Origin: Apis mellifera
Taxonomy: Eukaryota > Arthropoda > Insecta > Hymenoptera > Apidae
NCBI RefSeq assembly: GCF_003254395.2
Contig: NC_037643.1
Coordinates: forward strand, 2,074,501 to 2,138,500
Length of the DNA stretch: 64,000 nt
Direction: 5' to 3'
Positions 1 through 11,512 of this stretch are shown in pieces; the stretch's first letter is position 1, and every line of letters starts with the position of its first letter. The translations under genes were made by a program, and so were the position numbers. The notes under the pieces are model-generated. The model saw only the letters and a program-made list of their open reading frames with translations. It did not search any database and was not told the DNA's origin.

Positions 1-922
1 AGATCTGTCGAAATTTTCTCTTCGAACCTAAGCTAAATCGCTTTCTGTAAAATTGCTTAATCGCTTTCGTTCTCGAGCGGCTTTAAATTACGTTTCTTTC
101 TTTTTTTTTTTTTTTTTTTTACCAAAAGCTAAAAGAACTACACGATATATCCCTCCAATATATATCCCTCTCCCATTGCCGAGATTCAAAACTCGAGTCT
201 AGTTTATTTTCCGTCACGTCGGAATCATCTTTAAAATTAGAGACCTCTTATTTTAAAGTTATCCTGGATTCGATCCACGTGATGTAATTTTGATGGATGG
301 TATCGTGTCTTCATATTCGAGAATACCTTTGAATTTTGAAATGTCTCCAAATATTCGATAAAATCTCTCCTTTGTACTTTTTGTCTCTATTTTTTTCTCA
401 TTCTGTAAACAAACTCTTATCAATTTAATCAAATGTATTTTTGCAATTTTATTTTACTGATCTGAAGGACTGACGAAATTATCCGATCTTTTCACAAAGT
501 CGGAGCAGAATTTCGATTCGAGTGACCGCATAGCTCTCGGTAATAACCTTCCATCAATTTTCCAATATCCTTGTCCATCGAGAGTCTAATGGATTCTCTC
601 CCCCTTCAGTTTTCCTCAACCTTTATAAACTCATTAACGCCCCCTTTCTCGATTCCTCCTCTTCTCTTCTCTTCTCCCTCCACGCGCGCTTAATACAAAC
701 TTTTCAAATTTTCTTCTTGTCTGTCCGTCCGTGCGTCCGTGCGTTCTGTCCGTTTGCGCGTGCGCAAGTGTGCAAGTGTGCGCGTGTATCTCTGTGTCCG
801 TTTGTCTGGTTGTTGCGATAATGAATATTGAAAAGGGGGAAAAAAAGCAGAAAAAAAAGAAAGAAAGAAATGAAGGAAAAAAAAAAAGAAAGACAAGAAT
901 TATTCGCCACGAGAGAGAATGA

Positions 923-953
<31 letters not shown>

Positions 954-1063
954 AATGGAACTGGTGAGAGTGGCGTTAAGGAGTTCTGGAAGATCTTACG
1001 AGATCTGTCAGAGGGCGAGCGACTAAAGAGAGTTACTTTTGTTTTCGTTCCGGCCTGCATCAG
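1..1063 (+). other. TpnT upstream intron or 5' region, no recognised exon
   Basis: This stretch should hold troponin T introns and the small acidic N-terminal exons, but none could be identified safely. It contains a poly-T run (97-120), a GT/CG-rich stretch at 720-800 and an ATAA tetranucleotide repeat at 922-954. An ATG followed by GAACTG and GTGAGA at 954-966 looks like a tiny start exon but has no troponin resemblance. Confidence 0.4.
922..954. repeat. (ATAA)n microsatellite
   Basis: Eight consecutive ATAA units lie in the intron before the first recognised troponin T exon. It is a simple sequence repeat with no sign of coding. Confidence 0.9.
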
Positions 1064-1094
1064 GGAGTCTGGGGAGAATATCGAGTTTATGAAG
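1064..1094 (+). CDS. TpnT: TpnT micro-exon (N-terminal acidic region)
   Basis: A 31-nt exon encodes ESGENIEFMK after a first base that completes the preceding codon. It is preceded by a pyrimidine-rich tract ending in CATCAG and followed by GTGAGC. The peptide corresponds to the EGDPEFIK-type segment just before the conserved RQ-QKRSDLD block in insect troponin T. Short, often alternatively spliced acidic exons are usual at this end of the gene, so other such exons may lie further upstream. Confidence 0.7.
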
Positions 1095-4000
1095 GTGAGC
1101 AGACGAATGAGACGAAATATATCTCTTAAGATATAATATACACGGTGTTTTACATTTATTCTATTCCGTTCGAGCAGAGGCAGGAACAGAAGAGGAGCGA
1201 CCTAGACGAACAGCTCAAGGAATACATTGCAGAATGGCGGAAGCAGAGGGCAAAGGAGGAGGAGGAATTGAAGAGATTGAAGGTTCGTGGAATCCTTTCT
1301 CTTAATATTTTTTAAATTATTCCATCGATTTCTATACTACTCCAATATTCCCTCCTTTTCACGCAGGAGAAGCAAGCGAAGCGCAAGATCACTCGCGCGG
1401 ACGAGGAGAAGAGATTGGCTCAGAAAAAGAAGGAGGAGGAAGAGCGTCGCCAGCGTGAAATCGGTAAGTTCTTTTCCTTCTCTTTTCCCTTTCTTTTTTA
1501 TCTCGATTCTCGCGAGAGAGGCCGCCCCCCCTAATAAAAGTTTCTCTTTCCGCTTGCAGAGGAGAAGAAGCAACGTGACATGGAGGAAAAGAGAAAGTAC
1601 GTTTGCCAACATGTAAAAAATAATGTAAGCAACATTTGAAATATATAAAAAAAAAACAAAAAAACCGATCTTTTTATCCAGGCGTCTCGAAGAATCAGAA
1701 AAGAAACGCCAGGCAATGATGCAGGCGATGAAAGAGCAAGCGAGCAAGAAGGGTCCTAACTTTACCATCACTAGGAAAGATTTAGCGGTTTGTATCCATA
1801 ATGAAACACATGGATAAACAGTTTATTGATGCTTTTATCGCGTTCGATATAGGGTAACCTCACGTCGGCGCAACTGGAGCGCAACAAGACGAAAGAGCAG
1901 CTCGAGGAGGAGAAGAAAATCTCGCTGAGTATTCGCATCAAACCGTTGGAAATCGACGGTTTCTCAATCGAGAAGCTACGGTCCAAGGCTAACGAGCTCT
2001 GGGACACCATAGTCAAACTGGAGACCGAGAAGTACGATCTTGAAGAGCGGCAAAAGCGTCAGGATTATGACGTGAGTAAGAAAGGAAAGAAAAGATGCTC
2101 GAAGAGAAGATAAGAATAACGTAATTTTCTCAAACGTAGCTTAAAGAATTAAAGGAACGTCAGAAGCAACAATTGAGGCACAAGGCTTTGAAGAAAGGTC
2201 TTGATCCCGAAGCTCTCACCGGCAAGTATCCTGTAAGTAGGATGGACAAATAAAAAAAAAGAAATCGTTGAATCTATCTAAAGTTAAAGAGATACAATTT
2301 ATTCTCTTTAGCCCAAGATCCAAGTCGCCTCCAAATACGAACGTCGAGTGGATACCAGGTCTTATGACGATAAGAAGAAGCTCTTCGAGGGTGTAAGTAT
2401 ATATTTTCCATAGATTCGATCGTCGCTGATTCTTAGAACTTATATAAATTGCCCCGGTTAAATTTGGAAATCTCAGGGTGTGGTTGGGGAATAATATCAT
2501 CAAGAAACGGGTTGTAAAATTAAAAAACGAGCAATTGATTTTTGTTAATGAACAAGATGATTAAAGAAAAAGCGACATGAGTCCGTTTTTGAGAGAAATA
2601 GAATAGTAGAAATGTAATAAAAAGAAAAAAAAAAGGAGAAAAGTGAAAAATGTCGATTGAATCGCAGGGCTATGACACGCTCCTAGCGGAAATCAACGAG
2701 AAACTGTGGAAACAGAAAACAGAACAGTTCATGAAGCGTACCAAAAGTGAGTCCTATCGAGCTCTGTCTCTCTATTTCTCTCTCTCTCTCTGTGTAAATC
2801 ATCCCCTTTTGCTTGCGTTGTTGGTTGAACCCCTTTAGCCCCCCCTTATCGTGCTCTAGGATCGTTTTTGTAATTCATGTTGGACTTCATTTAATAGTAG
2901 TGGATAGATGGAGTACAGAGAAATGTTGTTATTGCTCGTTGTTGTTTCATTTCACAAAGTAAAATGTTCCCATATCCCCTCTAAATCGATCGTAATTCAT
3001 CGCACCCCCCCATAATTTATTGTTGAATCAAGCATGAACATAAAGTGATGATCACAAAGTGTAAACGAATTTGTCAATCAAATTTTAAGACGAGTGTAAA
3101 CTTCATTTAAGTATAATTTTACATTATCATACTACCTTGTTTCACTATGGAAAAATGTTTTATTCGGGAACGAAGAGAATTTAACTTTTTATTTTTTTTT
3201 TTATCATTTATTTTTTGCAACGAAATACATACACCATACATATTCATAGAGAGAACATACATTTGACATTTCACGGCTAAATGTCTAATCTGACGTGACA
3301 AAACAATGTGTGGAATGTAAAGGAATGTGTAAAGCCGATGGCTGATTATTATATTATCTTCTAGCATTAAGGTTAAACAAACTTGTTGTTAACCCAGGTA
3401 GCTAAGGTTAATTTGCCCTGCAACATTTTGTCGAGCCCCGAATTCGAGCTAAGGAGAGACTTATATCATCAAATCATTTTGAAAACCAAGGAGAACAAGT
3501 GCCCTCCCGTGTGACCATGTATCCTAGCATGCCATTTTGTCCGTTAATGTTTCAGGGTCTGACCGAACAGCAGAAGGAGTTCATAGAGAAGCAATGGGCT
3601 CAACAGAAGGAGCAATTCCTTGGTCGCCAGAAGAGTATGTATGGTAGCTTCACTTTCGAGCAAACGTGGCACTTATTATATTACACATTTTTTTAAAAAA
3701 AAGAATCTTAAGAATAAAATACAACGAAGGGAAAATTATTAAAGAAAAGATATTGCATGTAGTTTATGAAATGCAAGGGATGAAACTCCAAAAATGCAGA
3801 AGCATTCTATTGTTTCTCATCCGTTTATTATTTTATCTTTGTGCGCATTTGCTCGAACAATAGCTCTTAAAAGCTGGTTACCACTCTGTAAAAATTAGGA
3901 TAACCTGCAATGGCCGCAGAATTGAAGTATGTTTTGTTAAAGTCGAAGAATCTTGTTCGATGAAAAGCGAAAGAAAATACACACGTGTATTTAATTTAAT

Positions 4001-4242
4001 TTTCCGTTTATTTATTTTTTTTAATTTCCAACAAATCTTCGCTATCGTCGTTCGAGATACTTTCATTATATAAATTTAAGCATTATTTAAAATGTATTTC
4101 CCCCCTAAACAGCGAAATTGCCGAAGTGGTTCGGCGAGAGGCCAGGCAAGAAGCCAGGAGACCCCGAATCACCCGAAGGCGAGGAAGACGTGAAGGCTGC
4201 GGCTGAAGACGAAGAGCTGGAGGAGCCACAATTCGAGGAAGA

Positions 4243-4278
<36 letters not shown>

Positions 4279-4315
4279 GGAGGAAGGCGAGAAGAAGGAG
4301 GGAGAGGGCGAAGGT

Positions 4316-4348
<33 letters not shown>

Positions 4349-4396
4349 GAAGAAGAGGAAGAGGAGGAGGAGGAGGAGGAGGAAGAGGAGGAGTAA
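1064..4396 (+). CDS. TpnT: Troponin T, 3' part, spliced (exons at 1064-1094, 1178-1282, 1367-1463, 1560-1596, 1682-1787, 1853-2071, 2140-2232, 2312-2392, 2668-2746 or 3556-3634, 4113-4396)
   Basis: Troponin T is the tropomyosin-binding subunit of the troponin complex on muscle thin filaments; it anchors troponin I and C and passes on the calcium signal. The joined exons read without a frame break: ENIEFMK, RQEQKRSDLDEQLKEYIAEW, EKQAKRKITRADEEKRLAQK, KGPNFTI, ERNKTKEQLEEEKKISL, KLETEKYDLEERQKRQDYD, LKELKERQKQQLRHKALKKG, PKIQVASKYERRVDTRSYDD, then KLPKWFGERPGKKPGDPESP and a poly-Glu tail. These match the insect troponin T family (Drosophila upheld) in order and spacing. Every intron has GT/AG borders and phases agree across all junctions. 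The highly charged Lys/Glu/Arg helix is the tropomyosin-binding region. The acidic N-terminus and start codon are not seen, so the CDS is 5' partial here. Family assignment is very secure; the first listed exon is the least certain. Confidence 0.95.
1178..2392 (+). CDS. TpnT: TpnT constitutive core exons (seven exons)
   Basis: Seven exons lie at 1178-1282, 1367-1463, 1560-1596, 1682-1787, 1853-2071, 2140-2232 and 2312-2392. Their lengths (105, 97, 37, 106, 219, 93, 81 nt) give consistent phases. They encode the tropomyosin-binding helix and the TnI/TnC-binding region. Introns are only 66-96 nt, unlike the multi-kilobase spacing in the rest of the window. The donor after 1787 (GTTTGT) is weaker than the others, and the junction peptide KDLA-GNLTSAQ is a region where insect proteins vary. 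Confidence 0.93.
2668..2746 (+). CDS. TpnT: TpnT mutually exclusive exon, first copy (10A/10B type)
   Basis: A 79-nt exon encodes GYDTLLAEINEKLWKQK then TEQFMKRTK, between AG (ATCGCAG) and GTGAGT. It is the same length and phase as the exon at 3556-3634. It has the same layout (G..., acidic/amphipathic helix, aromatic, then R.K) as the Drosophila exon-10 pair of upheld. Including both would shift the frame (158 nt), so only one can be used per transcript. In Drosophila the two forms are muscle-type specific; the same is likely here but is inferred. Confidence 0.88.
3556..3634 (+). CDS. TpnT: TpnT mutually exclusive exon, second copy (10A/10B type)
   Basis: A 79-nt exon encodes GLTEQQKEFIEKQWAQQK then EQFLGRQK, with acceptor TTTCAG and donor GTATGT. 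The ending FLGRQK resembles the QYTGRQK end of the Drosophila protein. Splicing to 4113 gives ...GRQK-T-KLPKWFGE. It lies 809 nt after the first copy and about 480 nt before the last exon. Confidence 0.88.
4113..4396 (+). CDS. TpnT: TpnT last coding exon with poly-glutamate extension
   Basis: The exon opens with KLPKWFGERPGKK and PESPEGEED, conserved in insect troponin T. It continues with two uninterrupted Glu runs of 17 and 26 residues (4235-4285 and 4316-4393) separated by GEKKEGEGEG, then TAA. The acidic extension is a known arthropod feature of troponin T and has been linked to calcium binding in flight muscle. The DNA is a nearly pure GAG/GAA purine tract, prone to length change. Confidence 0.94.
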
Positions 4397-4830
4397 ACGT
4401 CTCTTCTAAAAAAAAATCCTAAAAACCAACAAATTGAATCAATTGAATCGTTAAGAAATATCGAAACATCCTATGAAGAACCATCGAATTCGTAATATAA
4501 TAGTCGTGGCGGCAGTAGAGGCGAACAATGGCGGACCATTTTTCCAGAATCTTGTTATTATAGATGGCTTTTACGAGGAGGCAGAGGAGGACAAGAAACG
4601 GAGGACAAGAAGGTCTGAACGTCTGTACGTTATATTTTTCCACGAGAGAAATCCATTCTATAATGGCGAGGATTCCGGCGAGATAAAACATGCCATTATT
4701 ATTTCTCAACTGTTCCACCACTTCTAACTTCTATTATTATTATTCTACTACTTCTATTGCGCTATTACAATTATTATTATATTGTACAAAAATACACGCA
4801 CACACATTATTAAAATAAAAAAAAAAAAGA
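4397..4830 (+). other. TpnT: TpnT 3' untranslated region (probable) with polyadenylation signal
   Basis: After the stop codon there is no further troponin sequence. AATAAA occurs at 4814-4819 within an A-rich tract and is a plausible polyadenylation signal. A moderately GC-rich stretch at 4470-4700 can be read as an ORF of about 84 codons. It lies directly behind the troponin stop and shows no recognisable protein, so it is best read as 3' UTR. Confidence 0.5.
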
Positions 4831-6580
4831 TTTATCGTAATAAGACTTCCAGAAGGAATCTTCCCCTTACTCCCACGAACAGATTTGTTACTTGCATACT
4901 TGTAATCAAGATTGTAAATTAAAAAAGGCTATGGAAAAAAATATTCCGAATCTAAAAACTTCAATAACGTTTTTATTATTTATTTTCGAAATTAACAAAG
5001 CTGATTTTTCTTTTTTTTTTTTATCGGCAAAAAAATTTTATCACCGATAAATTCGGAAATCATGGAGAAAATAGGAGAATATCAAAATCCGATTAATGGA
5101 AGGAAAAGAATTTCCTCGCTAAAGTTCCTACTTTATCGTAAGAGTTATAAAATAGTTATAAAACTTTCGGCAATGCCTTTGTATTATACTAACATCAACC
5201 TTATCCATCTCGTAATAAAAAGATATGGATGAAACATTATTCGTGACATATTATTATAATAACACTTTTCTATCATATCGATATTTTTTTCACAACGTAT
5301 CTATATCTGTATCTGTATCTATATCTTCTCTTCTTTAAATATTTATCTATTACGAGTACAATGCACTTGGTAAACATAAATGATATCTATACACTGCCGA
5401 TCACGTTATTTCTGTATGATATAACGATCCCAACGTATTGTTTTTATTAATCGAAACAACATATCGATATATAATCAAATTTATTAATAACGAAATAAAA
5501 ATACTTTAATCGATTTATAATCGTTTCGTAAATACCCGGCCGATCGCCATGACATTTCGGATTCGCGCCAAAATTTATGTATAAACAGGTACGAAACGTT
5601 GAAGTGCTGCCAACAAACACTCCTCCTTAAAATAAGCAATACGGAATCTGCGTGTAATGATAGTTGTCGTGAGAATTTTAGTACCTCAGAAAGTTTGATT
5701 TTCAAAACAAATTTTTTAATATGTGAGAACTTAATTCGATAAAAAATACTTTATAATTGCTTATCTAAAATTGTTTATATTTAACAGTGTCGATATAATT
5801 ATACGTATATAATTTGTTGTAATATGTAATTGATACAAGATTTAAAAAAAAAAAACATTCTAAAAAATGGATTGTTTCGGATACTTATTTTAAGGTAATT
5901 TCCTTAAATATTTTATATCGTTGTGTATAAAAATATTTTTATTTACAAATGAATTTTTCAACGCTAATAATTGTAATATCGTTTTGATATGAATTAAATG
6001 AATATAAATTATAGAGTTTAAAAATGATACTTTTATAAATATATATTTATTGAAATATGTTTTTGTTAATATTATTTATAATTAATAAATTTATCGATTT
6101 CGTTGCATGGATGTCATTATATATGCATGTATTTATTTATTCGACAAATATTACACACATACAATGGAACAATGCAATTATCAAGCTGTAAAATTAAAAA
6201 AAAATTTCATTAATCGAAAAGAAATCATGCAAATTTACATGTTAGGGCTATAGTTCATTAAAATTCAAGGCAGACTGTAGTGACGGAACAATGACGCAAA
6301 AAATAAGAGCGAACGAGAAGCTGTTTTCCGTTTCTGTTCTTCTCACATGCATACTTCCGTTTGTATTTGCTATCTTTCTTTTTCACTCTCATTCATCCTT
6401 TTCTGGTTAGCTGAACCGGTAGTGATGGGAATAACATAACTTTATACGTTTTCAAACAAATCATTGTTACATTACAAGATTGATACTTTAAATCGTTCAT
6501 AATATACTCACAATCTTATATATTTTTTATATTTAATATAATTTTAAAATCATCATTGTATATTAACAAAATCACAACGT
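4831..6580. other. AT-rich intergenic DNA
   Basis: No ORF, exon or RNA gene was recognised. Poly-A and poly-T runs are frequent. A slightly GC-richer patch at 6280-6420 lies just before the candidate promoter at 6640. Confidence 0.5.
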
Positions 6581-6598
6581 AGGAATCTACAACTGTTC

Positions 6599-6676
6599 CA
6601 CCTGGTGGACGGGAGAGTATTACTTCTGTCGCTATTGGTCGCAACTATTTATAATGGTAACCGTTGGCTCCAGTCT
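6599..6676 (+). promoter_or_regulatory. Candidate core promoter: TATA-like box and initiator
   Basis: TATTTATAA at 6646-6654 lies about 25 nt before CCAGTCTC (CAGT at 6671-6674), the spacing of an arthropod TATA box and initiator. A CCACCTGGTGG near-palindrome sits at 6599-6609. A second initiator-like TCAGTC occurs at 6748-6753. The GC content rises sharply from here to 7200. Assignment is by motif only. Confidence 0.4.
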
Positions 6677-7199
6677 CATTTCTTCTTTCCTTTACGCTCA
6701 TTCTTTCTCTGTGTCTGACCGTCGTCTCTCTTTCTCTCTGTCTCTTTCAGTCTGCAGAGTGGACGTTCTTAAGCGTCGTTAATAGTGTCTCCAAGCATTC
6801 GTCCGAGCCAGACTGCGCTGTCCCTCCTCTCCTACCTGAGAAGACCGAAATAGAGCAACGATACGATCGACACTACCGACGCCGCGACCGTGTTGTGATC
6901 GAACAATAAACAATAACACAACGACGCGTGTTACGGGATAGCGACTACCGCGACCTGTTGCCGGCTGCCGAAAAGATCCCGCTGGATGTCGCGCGTGTGT
7001 CGGTGAGATCGTGAAATGTTCGTTTCGAAGTCTTGCACGGCGGGAACGAGGAATTGTGTGTCATGGCGGTGATCGTTGTACAGAACGGTCACGTTCGCGT
7101 ACACATGGCTACGATGTTGGCTATCAAGGAGAAAAAGAGAGGAAGAATGAGAAGCTGACTACGAAGCAGCTTGACCACGAGGGAATCACTCTCGATGAG
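6671..7199 (+). other. Candidate 5'-untranslated first exon with short upstream ORFs
   Basis: A GC-rich island in AT-rich surroundings ends in GATGAG followed by GTAAGA, a strong donor at 7200. It contains short ATG-initiated frames, including one of 31 codons from about 7063 (MAVIVVQNGHV...) that stops before the donor. The only long open frame (6942-7257) has no ATG. The island therefore looks like a 5' UTR exon of a + strand gene with a long first intron. Which downstream exon it joins cannot be told from sequence; 12206-12511 is the nearest candidate. Confidence 0.4.
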
Positions 7200-7200
7200 G

Positions 7201-7500
7201 TAAGAAATAAAATAATACTTGTTATCGCGCGAACTCGATTTTTTCCGACGAACAAGTGACAGTTACTCCGACGTTGAACACAATTTTTATCAACATTGTT
7301 GTTGTCTGCACCACGTTCGACGAGTGTTTGAAGATTCGTTTCGTAAACTCAGAAACCGACGCCTCGTGCGAGACTCGGAACTCGACGGAAATTGACGATT
7401 CCTGTCGAGTAACTACCGAGGCCGGCTTCGTCGTGGTTCGTGTTAATTCGCGATTTCCCGATAACGAGAACACGCGATAAGAACGATTATGAAATCGGGC
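7201..7500. other. GC-richer intronic island after candidate first exon
   Basis: This stretch carries overlapping open frames of 74-83 codons on both strands (7222-7480). Overlap of open frames on both strands and lack of a recognisable product argue for a compositional effect or a regulatory element rather than a protein. Confidence 0.3.
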
Positions 7501-9320
7501 ATGCTGAAACGTGAGAATAATTGGTAGCGTGACGTGGGTAGTATAAAAGAATAAGTAGTATAAAGGAATAATATATCTTAGATTATTTTTTTTTTTTTTT
7601 CTATTGTTATATGAAGTTTAATTCGAATGTTCAGAGCGTGAAAATTGTAATGCACGTTGTTGATCGATGACTTTTTATCATTTTCAAAAATGTAAAGATT
7701 TCTTTAATATAATGCTTTTTGATGATAAATATCGCAAACAGGTTTAAAACTTAATACATTATAAATATGAAGTAAAGTGAAGTTAGCATTATGACCCTGA
7801 CTTTATCTTTACATTCACTTTTCGCTTTTATAATGTCAAGCGAACACGTGTATAGAAATAGTTATCATATAAAAAATTGTTATTTTTTTTTTATTCAATA
7901 TTTTTTAGCATTTGATACATATAAAAAGAAATAATATTATTTCTAAATTTCCTATAGCAGTATTGTTGATTTAATAATTGAATATCATGGAATTTATTTA
8001 TGTTAATTAAATAAATTAATTAAAGTATAGAGATTTGTTTTTTCATATATATATAATTTATTTATTTTTAATAAATGGAAATTGAATTAATGTTATAAAA
8101 TAAATTATAAATAGAATTTTAGTTTTAGATATTTAGATATTTATCATGTTTTAATTTATCATATAATTTTATAGAAAATTTTTATTGAAATTAATAATTA
8201 TTATCAAGATTTTAGTTAATTTTAGTTTTAATAAGTATAATAGTTTTAATAATTAATTAAAATTATCATGATACATATATAATTCTTTTACAAATGACAT
8301 ATTTGTCAAATATATATTATCTCATATATTTATTGAAGAACTTAATAATAATAACAGATAACATTTTTATTTTAAGCAATTATTTTACTTCAAAATCATT
8401 TAAATAAATCAATTTCATTGTCAGTAATTAGTATAAATTTTATTATCTATAACTGGAATTGTTGTTAACATCAAAGTAAATTATTTTAATTAATAAAATA
8501 TATGATAATATTGGTTTTAAAATAGAACAATTAAATAGAAATTTTAATTTTATATTATTTCTATTATATTAAATTAAAAAATTAAAAAATTAAATTGACA
8601 AATTTATAAAATATAATTTTAATTAATTTTTACACATGCTATGATATTCCTAAATAAAATTTTTTTGATATTTCTTTCCTAAATTTCATTTTATTTCTTC
8701 TCTGAATGTTTTTATTTCTATTATATTTTTTTTCTTTGCTAAATATTTCTTCTGCGAACTACATGAATTTGTATCGAAGCTTGTGTTATTCTGCCTTTTC
8801 AATTGAGGTTGAGATGGAAGCTTTTATCATAGATTATTCTTTACAATGCTCTTATATTCTCAATTTTCGTATTCGGTCCCTTTGTACTCTTCGTTCCTTC
8901 ATACTATTTCATTCTCAAAACTTTTTAATCTGTGAAAGAGCATAATAAAAGTTGATAGAGCTTTTTAAAATAAAATTTTGCAAGCAATTTTTTTAATATA
9001 GTGCATATTTTTGATTTTTCTTATTAATTACTTCTTACATTTGATAATAAAATTAATTATTCCTGTAAAAATTTACAATCATTATATACCTATAAATATA
9101 TTAATTCTATTAGAATTATATTATACATAATTCATGTAACTATTTTTTAGATTAAAATATTATAGATAATCACATCATAAATATTAAATATTAATATTTT
9201 ACTAAATTTAGAGAATGAAGGTGAAAACAAAAAATAAGAGATTAGCGTAATCACGGCATAAAGAAATTAAATTTAATGAGAATTTATAAATATAACTTAT
9301 GACTTATGATGAAACGATTG
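7501..9320. other. AT-rich non-coding stretch
   Basis: Extremely AT-rich sequence with no exon, ORF or repeat family recognised. The open frame at 8706-8945 is Phe/Leu/Ser-rich and reflects T-rich composition. Confidence 0.5.
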
Positions 9321-9329
9321 ATTTATCAT

Positions 9330-9600
9330 CATGGTGTGCGGAAATATGTGTGTAACTAGCACTTACGTCGACAAGCGGGGGATTAAACGCTCGTAGTGCG
9401 TTGTACCATTACACAATTGCAATAATTCGAGATTACCCACGATGGTCCATATAGGTTGCAGATTGTTGCGTAATAATGCATAAGAGCCGTGAATACGTAT
9501 TTCCTGTTACTGCGCGTTTGTGCGTTAACAAAGGATGTCTAGTATCTAGAATGCAACTGATCTGTTCCAACAGCGAGCCAGTTAATACATATCGGGTGTT
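9330..9600. promoter_or_regulatory. GC-richer island, candidate regulatory element
   Basis: About 270 nt of mixed-composition DNA (GTCGACAAGCGGGGG, GTTAACAAAGG and similar) stands out from AT-rich flanks. It lacks a convincing ORF or splice sites. Islands like this in insect introns are often conserved cis-regulatory DNA, but conservation cannot be tested here. Confidence 0.25.
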
Positions 9601-10139
9601 TCAGAAACGAACGATTCCATGTATAAAATATTTTAATTTTAATAATAATTAAACAAGTAATTTTGAAAGCATTAAATGTTTGTAAATAATTTTATTAAAT
9701 AGTTCACTTTCAGCTTTTCGGGGAGAAAATTTTGTTAGAGATAGATAAATATAAATCAATTAAGTTTTGGAACAGGATTACTTTAATGGAATATTTTAAT
9801 AATTCACACCTCGATAGGATTCGGCCGATAATATTTTGCATAATTTTCTTTTATATTTACTTTTAATGAGAATATAATGCTCTATATATATGGAAGATAA
9901 TATCTATCTAATATTATGATTTACACAATTTTATTATTACGCTCGAAATCAAAATTACGAACACACACATACAAATAAATAGATATATATTTATTCGTAC
10001 ACGAAAATCTGTTCTTATCACAATCAATTAATCGCTGTTAATCCATTATTCTCGTTCATTATCTATGATTAAAATACGATTTTATCTGTCTCATATGAAT
10101 ATCCATTGAAATACGATACTTTTCACGTTATTGATTATA

Positions 10140-10370
10140 GAAAATGAGACTGGTGGAGGATTAGATGGCTGTTGTTTTCTATGTAGGAAATTAAACAAGA
10201 ATGCGTCGGTTTAAACATCTGAAGCCGCTTAAACGACGCTTCGTTACGTCTTTACAATAGCCATGATTCAGACTGTGTCAGAGGAATGTATGAAAGCCAA
10301 AGTCAGCGAGGTGAATCCGTGTAAACAACGTATGCGTTGTCGTATATGTATCATATGCGTTAATAAAACG
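10140..10370. promoter_or_regulatory. GC-richer island, candidate regulatory element
   Basis: A 230-nt block of balanced composition, including GAAGCCGCTTAAACGACG and GTGTAAACAACG (a forkhead-like core), lies in AT-rich DNA. No ORF or exon signature is seen. The regulatory role is only an inference from composition. Confidence 0.25.
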
Positions 10371-11510
10371 AATAGCGTCCTTATATAGATAGATTTTTAT
10401 TTATACACATTTTTGTGTATATTAATTTTTCTTCTAAGTAAGAAAAAAGTTTGATTTCCATTACAATACTTGATCGATTATCATAGCGAAATAATTATAA
10501 TTATGAGGATTTATAGATTTTTACGTAAATCAATTTAAATCGATTTAGTATATATTATAAATTCTTCGAAAATCTTATCGGTTTGCTTAATCGGGTTAAA
10601 ATTTAGATTATAATTAATATCTTAATCCGTATTATAATCCGTATAAAAAGATATATAGATATATAATTTGTACAAATATTATATTGATCGATTCAATTAT
10701 CTGTGCCTTATTAATTTGAATGAATTTTCATTCTTAATTGAGTGTTTAAAATTATTTTATAAAATTATAGAATTATGTTTTATTCATCGATATCTAATAG
10801 ATATTTAAATATTTAGATATTATTAAACATATTATTATTATATTAATTATTACTTAGATATTTAAATTATAGATATTAGATCATCTAAAAAATTGTTATT
10901 TCTTTTTTTAACCTTTTTTGATATTGATGTTGAATCGTATCATTAAAATTTATTAAAATTATTTTTTAATCGACAATCATCTAACAAGAAATACTAGCTT
11001 TTCTATTATATAAAATTTTTTTAATTTCTTAAAGCCTTTTGTTAAATGGTTAGTCGTATCATATACGTATTAAATCAATCAATATTGTTCGATCGATAAA
11101 TGTTTCTCGTTGCAAATCAACTTTGATTTAGGTCCGAAAGTTAGCATGAATTAGATCTAGGTGAATCGATGGAACTTTAAAGCAAGTCAGAATTAGTCTT
11201 GATTGATTTTACTCAACTTTTAACGAGTCTACGTTGTTTTAGTTGAAATTACTCGAGTCAGTGAAACTATGTATTCTATTTGATTTCATTCCATTTTATT
11301 ATTCGTTTTTTTTATTAATTAAAAGTTAGTTTCGAGTATATTAGTAATCATTTTTGACAAATTTTTCATCGTTTCAATTTTTTCAAATGGCTAAATTAAC
11401 ATGCTATGTATCTTTGAGGAGAAATATCTTTTTAAAGAATTTGAATTATTTATAATTTTATATAACTCATTTATAGGATTTTCATTTATAAGATTCATTA
11501 TTAAATAAAT
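10371..11510. other. AT-rich non-coding stretch
   Basis: No exon, RNA gene or repeat was recognised. A somewhat less AT-rich patch lies around 11090-11280. Confidence 0.4.
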
Positions 11511-11512
11511 AA

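Noticed and set aside
1337..1771. 144-codon minus-strand open frame
   Set aside because: It is antisense to troponin T exons and introns; the purine-rich coding strand gives a Leu/Phe/Ser-rich shadow.
4473..4727. 84-codon + strand frame behind the TpnT stop
   Set aside because: It lies in the likely 3' UTR, a minus-strand frame overlaps it, and it has no recognisable product.
7011..7259. 82-codon frame in the candidate first exon
   Set aside because: It has no ATG (it would begin with GTG) and runs past a strong donor at 7200, so it is more likely untranslated leader.
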